Shown here: piece by piece, positions 1-7,685 of the stretch
Layout: each line of letters starts with the position of its first letter
Position numbering within the stretch: position 1 is the first letter of the stretch
Source of the DNA: Candidatus Omnitrophota bacterium
GTDB lineage: Bacteria; Omnitrophota; Gorgyraeia; Zapsychrales; Zapsychraceae
Assembly (NCBI GenBank): GCA_030634235.1
Contig: DAOWBD010000006.1
Span: 1 to 17,022, forward strand
Length of the DNA stretch: 17,022 nt
Direction: 5' to 3'
Notes under the pieces: model-generated
What the model saw: the letters and a program-made list of their open reading frames with translations, nothing else
What the model was told of the DNA's origin: nothing
The model's database searches: none
Position numbers and translations under genes: made by a program

Positions 1-2
1 AG

Positions 3-1322
3 GCTGTTTTATCGCATCCTGATGAAGTAAGGGATGCGATCGCGTTCTTGTCGCAGGAAATGAACCGCCGCAATTGTAAGTTCGGTACCGAGATCCTCCC
101 GACGTTCTTTAAACCCGTGTTCATGTCTCAGGAAGAGCGAAATTCTATATTCGAGATCATCGGACACGTCATGAGCATTCTTGATAAGGTCACTCGGCTT
201 TATTTTTCCCATTCGGAGTTGAAGGAGGTCTTTTACATTGACAAGCAGGCTGAAGAGGTTGTTGCCTTCGATCATGGGTATACGAAGAATGTTGTGATCT
301 CGCGTCCCGATTCTTTTTTGGTCAAGGAGAGACTGCGGTTCGTCGAGTTTAACTGTGATTCGCCCGCCGGTTGTGGTTTGTGCGACACCACCGAGGAGAT
401 CCTTATGGAGACGTTTATCTTTAAGGAATTAGGCGGTCGGTATAAGTTCCATCCCCAAAAACGTTCGGGCTATCTTCTGGCCGCGCTTCTCGAAGCCTAT
501 AAGGAATTCAGCGGGGAAAAAGAAAAGCCGAATATTGCGATCGTTGACTGGGAGGGTGTCAGGACCACCAATGAATTTCAGATCCTGCAGGCGCTCTTTA
601 AGAAAAAAGGGTATGAGACCATTATCGCCGATCCGCGGCAGCTGAAGATCGTCGACGGGCGGCTGGAACATAAAGGGTTTCCCATTGATCTAGTGTACCG
701 CAGGGTTATTTTCAAGGAATTAATGGAAAAGCTTGATGAAGTGGAAGATTTTATCCGGGCAAGCCGGGAAGGAAAGGTTTGTGTGGTTAATCCGCTGCGC
801 TCGCGGCTAGCGTCCAACAAGTCGACGCTGGCGATCATGACGAACCAAAAAGATTTTAAACATCTTTTTACGGAAGAAGAGAACCGGATCATCAAGAAGC
901 ATATTCCCTGGACGAGGCGGGTCATAGATATGCAGACCTATTATGACGGGAATTCGGTTTTCTTAAAGAAACATATTCTTTCTCACAAAGATCATCTGGT
1001 GCTAAAGCCCGGTGACAGTTATGGAGGGAAAAATGTCATGATCGGCCGCGAAACGGATGAAGCGACGTGGACGAATTTAGTGGGGAAAATTCTAAAGAAC
1101 AAAGAGGACTGGGTTGTCCAGCGGTACGTCGATATATCGGAGATGACGGTCCCTATAATGAATGGCAATGGTATTAAAATGGCGAGTAAGAAGTATAATA
1201 TCAATCCTTTTGTCTTTGCCCACCGTTATGCCGGCAGTGTGGCGCGATTATCGGACCAAAGCGTCATCAATGTCAGCGCCGGCGGCGGGCTTGTTCCCGT
1301 TATTAATTACGACACACTTTAA
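3..1322 (+). CDS. Circularly permuted ATP-grasp ligase-like protein (5' partial)
   Basis: The reading frame is open from the left edge to TAA at 1320-1322, giving 439 visible residues, so the true start lies upstream; a TTG at 48 is in frame but nothing supports it as a start. Family features are an N-terminal EFNCDSPAG segment (nt about 342-368), like the acidic NxDxP motif of glutathionylspermidine-synthase-type and circularly permuted type 2 ATP-grasp proteins. A glycine-rich nucleotide-binding stretch follows, LKPGDSYGGKNV (nt about 1002-1040), then WVVQRYV. The C-terminus reads NVSAGGGLVPV (nt about 1269-1302), resembling the closing glycine-rich loop of the family. Such enzymes typically join a carboxylate to an amine using ATP; the substrate cannot be read here. 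The amidohydrolase starts 16 bp downstream and is probably cotranscribed. Family assignment is fairly sure, biochemical role unknown. Confidence 0.75.
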   Translation, partial: AVLSHPDEVRDAIAFLSQEMNRRNCKFGTEILPTFFKPVFMSQEERNSIFEIIGHVMSILDKVTRLYFSHSELKEVFYIDKQAEEVVAFDHGYTKNVVISRPDSFLVKERLRFVEFNCDSPAGCGLCDTTEEILMETFIFKELGGRYKFHPQKRSGYLLAALLEAYKEFSGEKEKPNIAIVDWEGVRTTNEFQILQALFKKKGYETIIADPRQLKIVDGRLEHKGFPIDLVYRRVIFKELMEKLDEVEDFIRASREGKVCVVNPLRSRLASNKSTLAIMTNQKDFKHLFTEEENRIIKKHIPWTRRVIDMQTYYDGNSVFLKKHILSHKDHLVLKPGDSYGGKNVMIGRETDEATWTNLVGKILKNKEDWVVQRYVDISEMTVPIMNGNGIKMASKKYNINPFVFAHRYAGSVARLSDQSVINVSAGGGLVPVINYDTL

Positions 1323-1338
1323 GAAGCAGGAAGAGCAG

Positions 1339-2061
1339 ATGATTATCGATATACACAATCATTTAGGGTTAAGCCAGGATGGCGGTTGTAGCAAGCTTGA
1401 GGATATTATCGAGAATATGGCGAACTATAAGATCAGTAAGATCGCTTTGTTTGCTGTCGATGAGGAAGGATACGAGCCGACCTATAGAAAGCAGAACGAC
1501 AAGGTTCTCGCGGCGCGCGATCAATATCCGGAGAAGATCATTGCTTTTGCCCGTATTGTTCCGTCGGCAGGGCGCATAGCGGTTCAGGAATTCAAGCGTT
1601 GCTGCAAACGGGGGGCGAAGGGCCTTAAGATGAAGATGTCCTATGGCCTTGACCCGAAAGATGCAAAATGCATCCTGGAATTGATCGCGGAACGCAATGA
1701 TTTTCCTGTGATCGTTCACACGGCGCATGACGAGCATTCCCAGCCGCTGGTCTGGAAACCTATTATCGCACGTTATCCCAGGATCAATTTTATTCTGGCT
1801 CACGGCGGGAAGGACCGTTACCTTCAATGCAACGAGCTGGCGGCGAAGTATCCGAATGTCTATATCGATACGTCCACGCTTTCGTATAACCGGACTCGGC
1901 ATACCTATGCTCATGTCGGTGCGGCAAAGATCCTTTTTGCATCGGACTATCCTTATTCGCATCCCGCGATTGAACTGAAAAAGATACAGCTTTTGGTCAA
2001 GAGTAAACGGGACTTGGGCCTGATTCTTTACAAAAATGCTTCCCGTTTATTAGGATTGTAA
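1339..2061 (+). CDS. Amidohydrolase family (Amidohydro_2) metal-dependent hydrolase
   Basis: A 240-residue TIM-barrel hydrolase. The frame extends up to 1162 inside the previous gene, but the protein proper starts at ATG 1339 with MIIDIHNHLG, preceded by AGGAAGAG. Metal-binding signatures in order: His6 and His8 (HxH at the end of strand 1), His127 in VIVHTAH, His155 in FILAHGG and Asp203 in FASDYPY. These match the Amidohydro_2 pattern, whose members hydrolyse or decarboxylate small carbon acids and amides. At 240 residues it is shorter than many members (270-330), but all strand-end ligands are present, so it looks complete. The 16-bp gap to the ATP-grasp gene suggests one transcript and perhaps one pathway. 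The substrate is unknown. Confidence 0.82.
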   Translation: MIIDIHNHLGLSQDGGCSKLEDIIENMANYKISKIALFAVDEEGYEPTYRKQNDKVLAARDQYPEKIIAFARIVPSAGRIAVQEFKRCCKRGAKGLKMKMSYGLDPKDAKCILELIAERNDFPVIVHTAHDEHSQPLVWKPIIARYPRINFILAHGGKDRYLQCNELAAKYPNVYIDTSTLSYNRTRHTYAHVGAAKILFASDYPYSHPAIELKKIQLLVKSKRDLGLILYKNASRLLGL

Positions 2062-2098
2062 TTCAGGGATTTTTAACATCTATCTTTCGGAGGAGATC

Positions 2099-2623
2099 AT
2101 GGCTGATCAGGGCAAAGAGAGGCGAAAATTTAAACGTTATGGTACGGACGTGGAGATTTATTTTGATTTTATCTATGATCTTGAAACGAAAGTCAAGTTC
2201 GAGCTCATTGATCAAACAGGAGAAAATTCCTTATCCGATAAATATTTGGCTGTCAGCCGCAATATCAGCGTCGGAGGTTTGTGCTTTGTATCTTCAGAGA
2301 GAGTAAGGCAGGGAGACCTGCTTCATTTAGAGGTTTACCTGCCGGGAGCTAAAGAACCTATTGATATGAAAGGCCGGGTTGAATGGTGCAAGCCGGTTTC
2401 CCCGTCCTATGAAGAACGTCTATTAGAAGAAGTAGAAGGCCATCGGGTTTTTGAGGTCGGCGTGAGGTTGATGCTTGTTAATGAGGAGTCCGTGGATGAG
2501 TCGATCCATCATGATGCGGCCTATGATGTTGACTGGAGCATTGTTCTGGAATCGGTTTTCGGGAATTTCAGAGCGCTGATGGAAGGGAAGTATAAACCAC
2601 AGGCTAAAAAAGAGAATGACTAA
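2099..2623 (+). CDS. PilZ domain protein, probable c-di-GMP effector
   Basis: A 174-residue soluble protein with an excellent Shine-Dalgarno site (GGAGGAG, 2089-2095) three bases before ATG 2099. Both halves of the c-di-GMP binding signature are present: RxxxR at residues 9-13 (RKFKR) and NxSxxG at residues 55-60 (NISVGG). The beta-barrel follows, including GDLLHLEVYLPG and a GRVEWCKPV strand typical of PilZ domains. The spacing between the two motifs (about 42 residues) is longer than in a minimal PilZ domain because of an insertion at about residues 27-50. The C-terminal 50 residues carry no domain I recognise. No partner domain is fused, so it is probably a stand-alone effector. It sits 5 bp before the helicase gene, which gives no functional hint. 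Confidence 0.88.
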   Translation: MADQGKERRKFKRYGTDVEIYFDFIYDLETKVKFELIDQTGENSLSDKYLAVSRNISVGGLCFVSSERVRQGDLLHLEVYLPGAKEPIDMKGRVEWCKPVSPSYEERLLEEVEGHRVFEVGVRLMLVNEESVDESIHHDAAYDVDWSIVLESVFGNFRALMEGKYKPQAKKEND

Positions 2624-2628
2624 AACTT

Positions 2629-3969
2629 ATGGAAACTACTTTTCAAAAAGATATTGAATTTAACGATCAATTCGCCAAAGCGTATGATCTGCTTGAGAAC
2701 GGAAGTTGGAATCTTTTTATCACGGGAAAAGCCGGTACGGGGAAATCGACGCTCCTGCAGTATTTTCGTGATCATACGACCAAAAGTGTCGCTGTTCTTG
2801 CTCCGACCGGCGTTGCGGCAGTTAATATCAAGGGCCAGACCATTCACTCGTTCTTCCGATTCAAGCCGGACATCACTCCCGAAGGGGTTCGCGCAATCAA
2901 GGTCCGCAGGACCCAAAAGGAGCTCTACAGAAAGATCGACACGATTATTATCGACGAGATCTCGATGGTGCGCGCCGACTTGCTTGACTGTGTCGATGTC
3001 TTCTTAAGGTTGCACGGCCGTGACCGGACGGTGGCTTTCGGCGGTGTTCAAATGGTCTTTATCGGCGACCTTTACCAGCTTTCACCGGTTGTAACACGGG
3101 CGGAGCGCGGTATTTTTAAAGATGTCTATCCGAGCCCTTACTTTTTTGATTCAAAAGTTTACAGGGAAATGAATGATGCGAACCAGCATCCGCGGAAAGT
3201 AGAATTTGTGGAACTTAAGAAGATCTATCGTCAGAAGGAAGAGGATTTTATCAAGCTTTTGGGGACGATTCGCAACCGGACGGCAACGCCGGAACATTTA
3301 AAAGCACTAAATGAACGCTACATTCCGCATTTTCAACCGCAGAAAGATGATTTCTATGTGTATCTGACGACGACCAACGCGATGGCCGACCGGATCAATC
3401 AGGAGAGGCTTGATGAGCTGGAAGGCAGGTCCTATTATTATGAAGGAACATTGGCCGGCGAGTTCGGCGCGAGGAATCTTCCGACGCATGAAGTGCTTGA
3501 ATTGAAGATTGGGGCCCAGATCATGCTTTTAAACAATGATCCCGGCGGGCGCTGGATCAACGGCAGCATCGGGAAGATCGTCGAGATCCTTGATGAGGGA
3601 AAGGTCGTTACGATCGAGCTTTCGGAAGGCGGGATTGTCGACGTGACGCCGTTTGAGTGGGAGATGTTCCGTTTCTTTTTTAACGAAGATACAGAGTTGC
3701 TTGAGTCCGAATCGGTGGGCTCTTTTACACAGCATCCTTTGAAACTCGCGTGGGCGGTCACGATCCACAAAAGCCAGGGGAAGACATTTGAGAAAGCGAT
3801 TGTCGACGTCGGTACGGGCACCTTCGCGCACGGGCAGGCTTACGTGGCTTTAAGCCGGTGCGTCAGTTTTGACGGGCTCGTTTTGAAGAAGCCCATTCTT
3901 CGGCGGCATATTCTTTTGGATGACAGCGTGGTGCGCTTTATGTCATCACAGTTTTCGGTTGAGAATTAA
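2629..3969 (+). CDS. PIF1-like SF1B DNA helicase
   Basis: A 446-residue ATP-dependent helicase of the PIF1/RecD2-like group, expected to unwind DNA 5' to 3'. Motifs: Walker A GKAGTGKS (residues 33-40), motif Ia APTGVAA (58-64), Walker B IIIDEISMV (106-114), motif III GDLYQLSPV (146-154), a YRQKEEDFIKLL segment typical of PIF1 proteins near 195-210, then VTIHKSQGKTFE (motif V region) and YVALSRC (motif VI) near the C-terminus. The motif set is complete and no extra domain is fused, so this is a minimal bacterial PIF1-like protein. The ATG at 2629 lies 5 bp after the PilZ stop; the Shine-Dalgarno site is weak (GAGAATG inside the preceding gene), consistent with translational coupling. Confidence 0.9.
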   Translation: METTFQKDIEFNDQFAKAYDLLENGSWNLFITGKAGTGKSTLLQYFRDHTTKSVAVLAPTGVAAVNIKGQTIHSFFRFKPDITPEGVRAIKVRRTQKELYRKIDTIIIDEISMVRADLLDCVDVFLRLHGRDRTVAFGGVQMVFIGDLYQLSPVVTRAERGIFKDVYPSPYFFDSKVYREMNDANQHPRKVEFVELKKIYRQKEEDFIKLLGTIRNRTATPEHLKALNERYIPHFQPQKDDFYVYLTTTNAMADRINQERLDELEGRSYYYEGTLAGEFGARNLPTHEVLELKIGAQIMLLNNDPGGRWINGSIGKIVEILDEGKVVTIELSEGGIVDVTPFEWEMFRFFFNEDTELLESESVGSFTQHPLKLAWAVTIHKSQGKTFEKAIVDVGTGTFAHGQAYVALSRCVSFDGLVLKKPILRRHILLDDSVVRFMSSQFSVEN

Positions 3970-3995
3970 TACAAACTATAGAACGGAGTAATCCT

Positions 3996-4847
3996 ATGTG
4001 CCATGCTATTTTACTTGTATCCTGTCCTGATCAAAAGGGGATCACGGCATCGATGACGAATTTCATCTATGAGAACAACGGGAATATTGTTCATGCCGAC
4101 CAACATATCGACGAGCAGGGCAATACGTTCTTCATGCGCCTCGAATGGTCGCTCGACGGCTTTGATATCGGTAAAGAAGATATCGGCGATCGTTTTAAGG
4201 CTATTGCCAATAAGTTCCAGATGACCTGGGACTTGAGTTTCAGCGATCAGCAAGTGCGCATGGCGGTCTTTGTCTCCAGGCATCTTCATTGCCTGCAGGA
4301 CCTGCTCTACCGTCAACAGGCCGGCCAGCTTTCCTGTGAGATCTCTTTGATCATCAGTAACCATTCCGATGCAAAACCGGTCGCGGATCATTTCGGTATT
4401 AAGTTCCTTGAGATCCCGATCACTGAAGACAATAAATCCGAGCAAGAAGAAAAAGAGATCAAAGTCCTTAATGAGGAAGGCATCGGCCTGATCGTTCTGG
4501 CGCGATACCATCAGATTTTTACACAAAACTTTGTTAGCACGTTTCATAATCGTATCATCAATATCCATCATTCGTTTTTGCCGGCTTTCGCCGGGGGGAA
4601 TCCGTATCTTCAGGCTTATGAAAAGGGCGTGAAGATCATCGGTGCGACAAGCCATTATGTGACGGAGAAGCTCGACGACGGGCCTATCATCGAACAGGAT
4701 ACGGTACGGATCAGTCACCGGGATTCATTGGAGGACCTTGTGCGCAAAGGCGAGGACCTGGAAAGAGTGGTTTTAAGCCGTGCGGTTCGTCTGGCGTTAC
4801 AGAAAAAAATACTGAGTTATAGTAACAAAACGGTTATTTTCGATTAA
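3996..4847 (+). CDS. purU: Formyltetrahydrofolate deformylase
   Basis: Hydrolyses 10-formyl-THF to THF and formate, balancing the one-carbon folate pool. The 283-residue length is normal. An N-terminal ACT domain (residues about 3-80, starting ILLVSCPDQKGI) is followed by a formyltransferase-fold catalytic domain. The PurU-type hinge VSRHLHCLQDLL is at 93-104, HHSFLPAF at 191-198 supplies the catalytic His, and LDDGPI at 226-231 the catalytic Asp. Asn122 in IISNHSD occupies the catalytic Asn position. ACT plus this core separates it from PurN and Fmt. ATG 3996 has GGAG at 3985-3988. In Escherichia coli PurU responds to glycine and methionine, presumably through the ACT domain; the glycine cleavage genes 4 kb downstream make a metabolic link plausible but not proven. 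Confidence 0.93.
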   Translation: MCHAILLVSCPDQKGITASMTNFIYENNGNIVHADQHIDEQGNTFFMRLEWSLDGFDIGKEDIGDRFKAIANKFQMTWDLSFSDQQVRMAVFVSRHLHCLQDLLYRQQAGQLSCEISLIISNHSDAKPVADHFGIKFLEIPITEDNKSEQEEKEIKVLNEEGIGLIVLARYHQIFTQNFVSTFHNRIINIHHSFLPAFAGGNPYLQAYEKGVKIIGATSHYVTEKLDDGPIIEQDTVRISHRDSLEDLVRKGEDLERVVLSRAVRLALQKKILSYSNKTVIFD

Positions 4848-4855
4848 AGGAAATA

Positions 4856-5368
4856 ATGATGTTCGAGAGAATGCAAGCTGTTGAGGAAGATATCACAGCG
4901 CTTGCGGTTGATGCGATCGTCAATGCGGCTAACATGTCTCTTTTAGGCGGTGGCGGTGTCGACGGGGCGATTCATAAGGCCGCGGGCCCGCAACTTTTGA
5001 CGGAGTGCCGGACATTGCAGGGATGTGAAACCGGGGATGCCAAGATAACAAAAGGATATAACCTTCCGGCGAAATACGTGATCCATGCTGTTGGGCCTGT
5101 GTGGAGAGGCGGCAAGAACAACGAAAGGCAGAAGCTGGAAAGTTGTTATCGACGGTGTTTAGAGATTAGCTGTGAACATCAGGTTAAATCGATCGCGTTT
5201 CCATGTATCAGTACCGGGATCTATGGTTTTCCGAAGGAGCAAGCAGCTGAAATCGCATTGAAAACGGTTCGTGAATGCCTTGAAAAAATGCCGGAGATCG
5301 AAAGGGTTGTGTTTTGTTGTTTTTCCGGGGAGGATCGCACTAGATATCGAGCATTATTACGTGAATGA
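4856..5368 (+). CDS. Macro domain protein, probable O-acetyl-ADP-ribose / ADP-ribose hydrolase (YmdB-like)
   Basis: A single-domain 170-residue macro protein. The ADP-ribose binding features are all visible: DAIVNAAN (residues 19-26), the glycine-rich loop GGGGVDGAIH (31-40), VIHAVGPVW (75-83) and the phosphate loop STGIYGFP (119-126). This is the MacroD/YmdB class, which removes ADP-ribose from acidic side chains or deacetylates O-acetyl-ADP-ribose. AAAGGAA at 4846-4852 precedes two adjacent ATG codons (4856 and 4859); either could be used. The gap to purU is 8 bp, suggesting one transcript. No ADP-ribosyltransferase partner is encoded nearby, so a toxin-antitoxin role (DarTG type) is not supported here. 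Confidence 0.92.
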   Translation: MMFERMQAVEEDITALAVDAIVNAANMSLLGGGGVDGAIHKAAGPQLLTECRTLQGCETGDAKITKGYNLPAKYVIHAVGPVWRGGKNNERQKLESCYRRCLEISCEHQVKSIAFPCISTGIYGFPKEQAAEIALKTVRECLEKMPEIERVVFCCFSGEDRTRYRALLRE

Positions 5369-5392
5369 AGGCTTTAAGATGAGGTTAATGTT

Positions 5393-5893
5393 ATGAACAT
5401 AAAAGGTCATTCGTATTTGGTGTTGATGTTGACGGTTGTTTTCTTGTTTTGCGGGACTTTCGGATATGCTCAGATAAAAGCGGGTGAGGATCGGTCGGTG
5501 ACGTCCATTTTAAGGAAGATGATTAGTGAATTTATTGAACAAGTGGAAGGACAAGTTAACAAGTTTAAAAGTGACCTACGGGATTGGAAAGCTCAGCGAG
5601 AACGAAAAAGCAAGGGTAGGAGCCAACCCGTCGTATCTGATCTAAAGCAAAAGCTCAGTGAATCAAGACAGCAATTGAATGAAAATATGCAGAAATTAAA
5701 AAGTGATTTCGATGGTTTAAGAACCCAGCAAAAACAAATGAAGGAACAAGCCGACCAGTCGAAACAAAAAATGCGTGAACAGAGCCAGAAATTTAAACAA
5801 GATCTAGCGGACATGAAGCGTCAGCAACAGGACGCGAAAGATCGCATGACTCAGATGCGGATGCGTCAACGCCAGCAGATGCCGTCATTTTAA
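5393..5893 (+). CDS. Secreted coiled-coil protein, function unknown
   Basis: Not recognised as a known family. A 166-residue protein with a clear Sec signal peptide: a short basic N-terminus, a hydrophobic core (residues about 9-23) and a likely cleavage site near GYAQ (25-28). The mature part is almost entirely charged and Gln-rich, with heptad-like spacing from about residue 75 to 155, for example QKLSESRQQLNENMQKL, indicating one long coiled coil. It ends in a Met/Gln/Arg-rich tail (RMRQRQQMPSF). No lipobox and no second membrane segment. The shape recalls periplasmic coiled-coil proteins such as Skp/OmpH, but I see no sequence match that would justify that name. ATG 5393 has GATGAGG upstream (5379-5385). 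Confidence 0.7.
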   Translation: MNIKGHSYLVLMLTVVFLFCGTFGYAQIKAGEDRSVTSILRKMISEFIEQVEGQVNKFKSDLRDWKAQRERKSKGRSQPVVSDLKQKLSESRQQLNENMQKLKSDFDGLRTQQKQMKEQADQSKQKMREQSQKFKQDLADMKRQQQDAKDRMTQMRMRQRQQMPSF

Positions 5894-5938
5894 AGTATGC
5901 ACAGAAGTTAACAGTGATCCTTCCATGAACCAAGTCCT

Positions 5939-7258
5939 ATGACAAAAGAATATTTACGCGTATCAGAATTAAACCAGCTTATCCAGGATGTGATCCATGC
6001 TGGATTTCCGCAGCCTTTGTGGATCTGCGGGGAGATTCAGGGGTTTAACCGCAACCGCAGCAAGAATCATATCTTTTTCGAGCTCGTCGAGAAAGATCCG
6101 GATTCCAAGAGTATCATCGCGAAGGTCGGCCTGGTCCTTTTTTCCGGAAGGAAGTCCGCCGTTGAGGATATCTTAAAACGGAGTGAGAACGCGTTCTCTC
6201 TCAAAGATGATATCGAGGTGAAGTTCGCCTGCGGCATCGATTTTTATCCGCCGCATGGGGCCCTTCGTCTTGTCGTCGAGAGCATTGACCCGACCTATAC
6301 ACTGGGAAAGCTTGCTCAGGAAAAGCAAAAACTGATCGCCTTGCTAAAGGAAAAAGGTGCTCTCGATAAGAATAAACAACTTGAATTGCCTTTAGTTCCG
6401 TTACGCGTCGGTCTTATTACGGCAGATGATTCGGCGGCTTATAATGATTTTTGTTCTGAGTTAAAACTCAGTGGGTTTGCTTTCGAACTTTATATGCACA
6501 ATGCGCTGATGCAGGGGAAAATGGCGGAACGTGATGTCTGCAAGGCATTAGGAACATTGAGCAAGATTGAAGGATTAGATCTTATTGTGATAACGCGCGG
6601 GGGCGGGTCGATCGCTGACCTGAGTTGCTTTGATAGCCAGATGATCGCCGAGAAAATAGCCGATTGTCCGTTGCCGGTTCTAAGCGGGATCGGCCATGAG
6701 ATCAATATTTCGATCACGGACATGGCGGCCCATACGTATGCAAAAACTCCGACGGCTATCGCGCAGTTCTTGGTGAACCGTGTTCAGGTTTTCTTGGACG
6801 AGTTGGAAGAAAAGATGGAGCAAATTGCCGAAGGGGCCCAGGAGAAGATCGAAGAAGAGCAGCAGAAGCTTAAAAGTTATGCGATCGGTTTGCAAAATAA
6901 CACGAGAAGTTATTTGAAGGACCATAGCGAGCGAATCGTCCGTTTGCAGGAAATCATCAAGCAAAAATCCGCGCTGCTCTTGAAAGATCATTCAAGGTCT
7001 TTGGCCGACATCGAGAGCGATGTAAAAAGGTTGACGAACACGCATCTCAACAACAATCGTGTCAAGCTGGCCAGTTACGAGAGGATGATTGACAATTTTC
7101 ATCCCAGCAATACAATAAAGCGCGGTTTCAGCATAACAAGGACGAAGGACGGAAGGGCCGTGAAGAATGTTTCTTCCGTTTGTCTTGCGGATGAGCTGGT
7201 TACTGAGGTTTCCGACGGGAGGATTACAAGTGAGGTCGGGCAGATCAAGAAAACATAG
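5939..7258 (+). CDS. xseA: Exodeoxyribonuclease VII large subunit, HExN variant
   Basis: Large, catalytic subunit of the single-strand-specific nuclease Exo VII. The 439-residue length is normal. Order: N-terminal OB-fold (residues 1-120, with LWICGEIQGF at 27-36), catalytic region (150-280), a long coiled coil (about 281-390) that binds XseB, and the conserved C-terminal segment beginning NTIKRGFSITR. Catalytic landmarks: Asp170 in SAAYNDF, Arg220 in RGGGS (220-224) and His253 in GIGHE (250-254). The usual HETD motif instead reads HEIN, so the conserved Asp is Asn256 (AAT, 6704-6706), and the usual TGAAIxD loop is ADDSAAYND. The rest, including KTPTAIAQFL, is well conserved. It may be a natural subfamily or a weakened enzyme. 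No strong Shine-Dalgarno site precedes ATG 5939. Confidence 0.9.
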   Translation: MTKEYLRVSELNQLIQDVIHAGFPQPLWICGEIQGFNRNRSKNHIFFELVEKDPDSKSIIAKVGLVLFSGRKSAVEDILKRSENAFSLKDDIEVKFACGIDFYPPHGALRLVVESIDPTYTLGKLAQEKQKLIALLKEKGALDKNKQLELPLVPLRVGLITADDSAAYNDFCSELKLSGFAFELYMHNALMQGKMAERDVCKALGTLSKIEGLDLIVITRGGGSIADLSCFDSQMIAEKIADCPLPVLSGIGHEINISITDMAAHTYAKTPTAIAQFLVNRVQVFLDELEEKMEQIAEGAQEKIEEEQQKLKSYAIGLQNNTRSYLKDHSERIVRLQEIIKQKSALLLKDHSRSLADIESDVKRLTNTHLNNNRVKLASYERMIDNFHPSNTIKRGFSITRTKDGRAVKNVSSVCLADELVTEVSDGRITSEVGQIKKT

Positions 7259-7277
7259 AGTAGAATAAACAGCAATG

Positions 7278-7412
7278 AAATTCCAAATAACAAATCCCAA
7301 ATACCAAGCAAATCACAATTACCAAAATCCCAATGAACAAAACAGAAGTTTGGGTATTTGGTCATTGAGACTTGATATTTGTTTGTTATCTGGTGCTTGT
7401 AATTTGGAATTT
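7278..7412. repeat. Imperfect inverted repeat / hairpin element between xseA and xseB
   Basis: The 199 bp between xseA and xseB are filled by an AT-rich element whose two halves are imperfect reverse complements. The outer 11 bases are perfect: AAATTCCAAAT (7278-7288) against ATTTGGAATTT (7402-7412). Inner similarity continues at lower identity to TCCCAATGAACAAA (7328-7341) against the complement of TTTGGTCATTGAGA (7357-7370), leaving a centre of about 15 nt. Each arm is itself made of degenerate CCAAATA/CAAATC units about 10-13 bases long. As RNA it would fold into a long hairpin. There is no transposase. Minus-strand frames through it give FGI/WDL-rich peptides of the kind such repeats produce by chance. 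Confidence 0.75.
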
Positions 7413-7457
7413 AATTTAATTGCTTTTTAGTAACACTCGGTTCTATTATGAGGGGGA

Positions 7458-7655
7458 ATGATGGCTGAAGTCAAATATAGTAAATCGATCAAAAAGCTTG
7501 AGGAGATCATTGAAAAGATCGAGAGCGAGGAAATTGATGTGGACGAACTTTCGGCAAATGTCAAAGAAGCCGTTTCTTTGATCAAGACATGCAAGAACAA
7601 GATCGAAAAGGCCGAGATGGAAGTCAAAAAGGTTGTCGACGGGTTTGAGAATTAA
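7458..7655 (+). CDS. xseB: Exodeoxyribonuclease VII small subunit
   Basis: A 65-residue small helical subunit that binds the XseA coiled coil and stabilises Exo VII. The family pattern is clear: SIKKLEEIIEKIESEEIDVD, then ELSANVKEAVSLIKTCKNKI, matching the two-helix XseB hairpin with its LEeIv..le...dLe and A..LIk.C...L positions. The length is at the short end of the normal range. Two ATG codons occur at 7458 and 7461; GAGGGGG (7450-7456) is too close to the first and fits 7461 slightly better, giving 64 residues. Unusually it is separated from xseA by 199 bp filled with a hairpin element, whereas the two are commonly adjacent or overlapping. Confidence 0.9.
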   Translation: MMAEVKYSKSIKKLEEIIEKIESEEIDVDELSANVKEAVSLIKTCKNKIEKAEMEVKKVVDGFEN

Positions 7656-7685
7656 GAATAGGCCTGCCGGCGGAAGGGAAGGATC

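Noticed and set aside
1162..1338. Upstream extension of the amidohydrolase frame
   Set aside because: It lies within the conserved C-terminus of the ATP-grasp gene in another frame; family alignment starts at ATG 1339 (MIIDIHNH).
4856..5368. Macro-domain gene as a DarG-type antitoxin
   Set aside because: It is a single macro domain of the YmdB class with PurU and a secreted coiled-coil protein as neighbours; no DarT-like toxin is present.
7099..7365. Minus-strand frame rich in FGI/WDL residues
   Set aside because: It reads through the inverted-repeat element and the antisense of xseA; such peptides are a by-product of CCAAAT-type repeats.
7420..7449. TTGCTT / TATTAT promoter-like pair before xseB
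   Set aside because: Transcription would start at about 7456, removing the GAGGGGG Shine-Dalgarno site, so it would give a nearly leaderless message. A chance match in AT-rich DNA is more likely.
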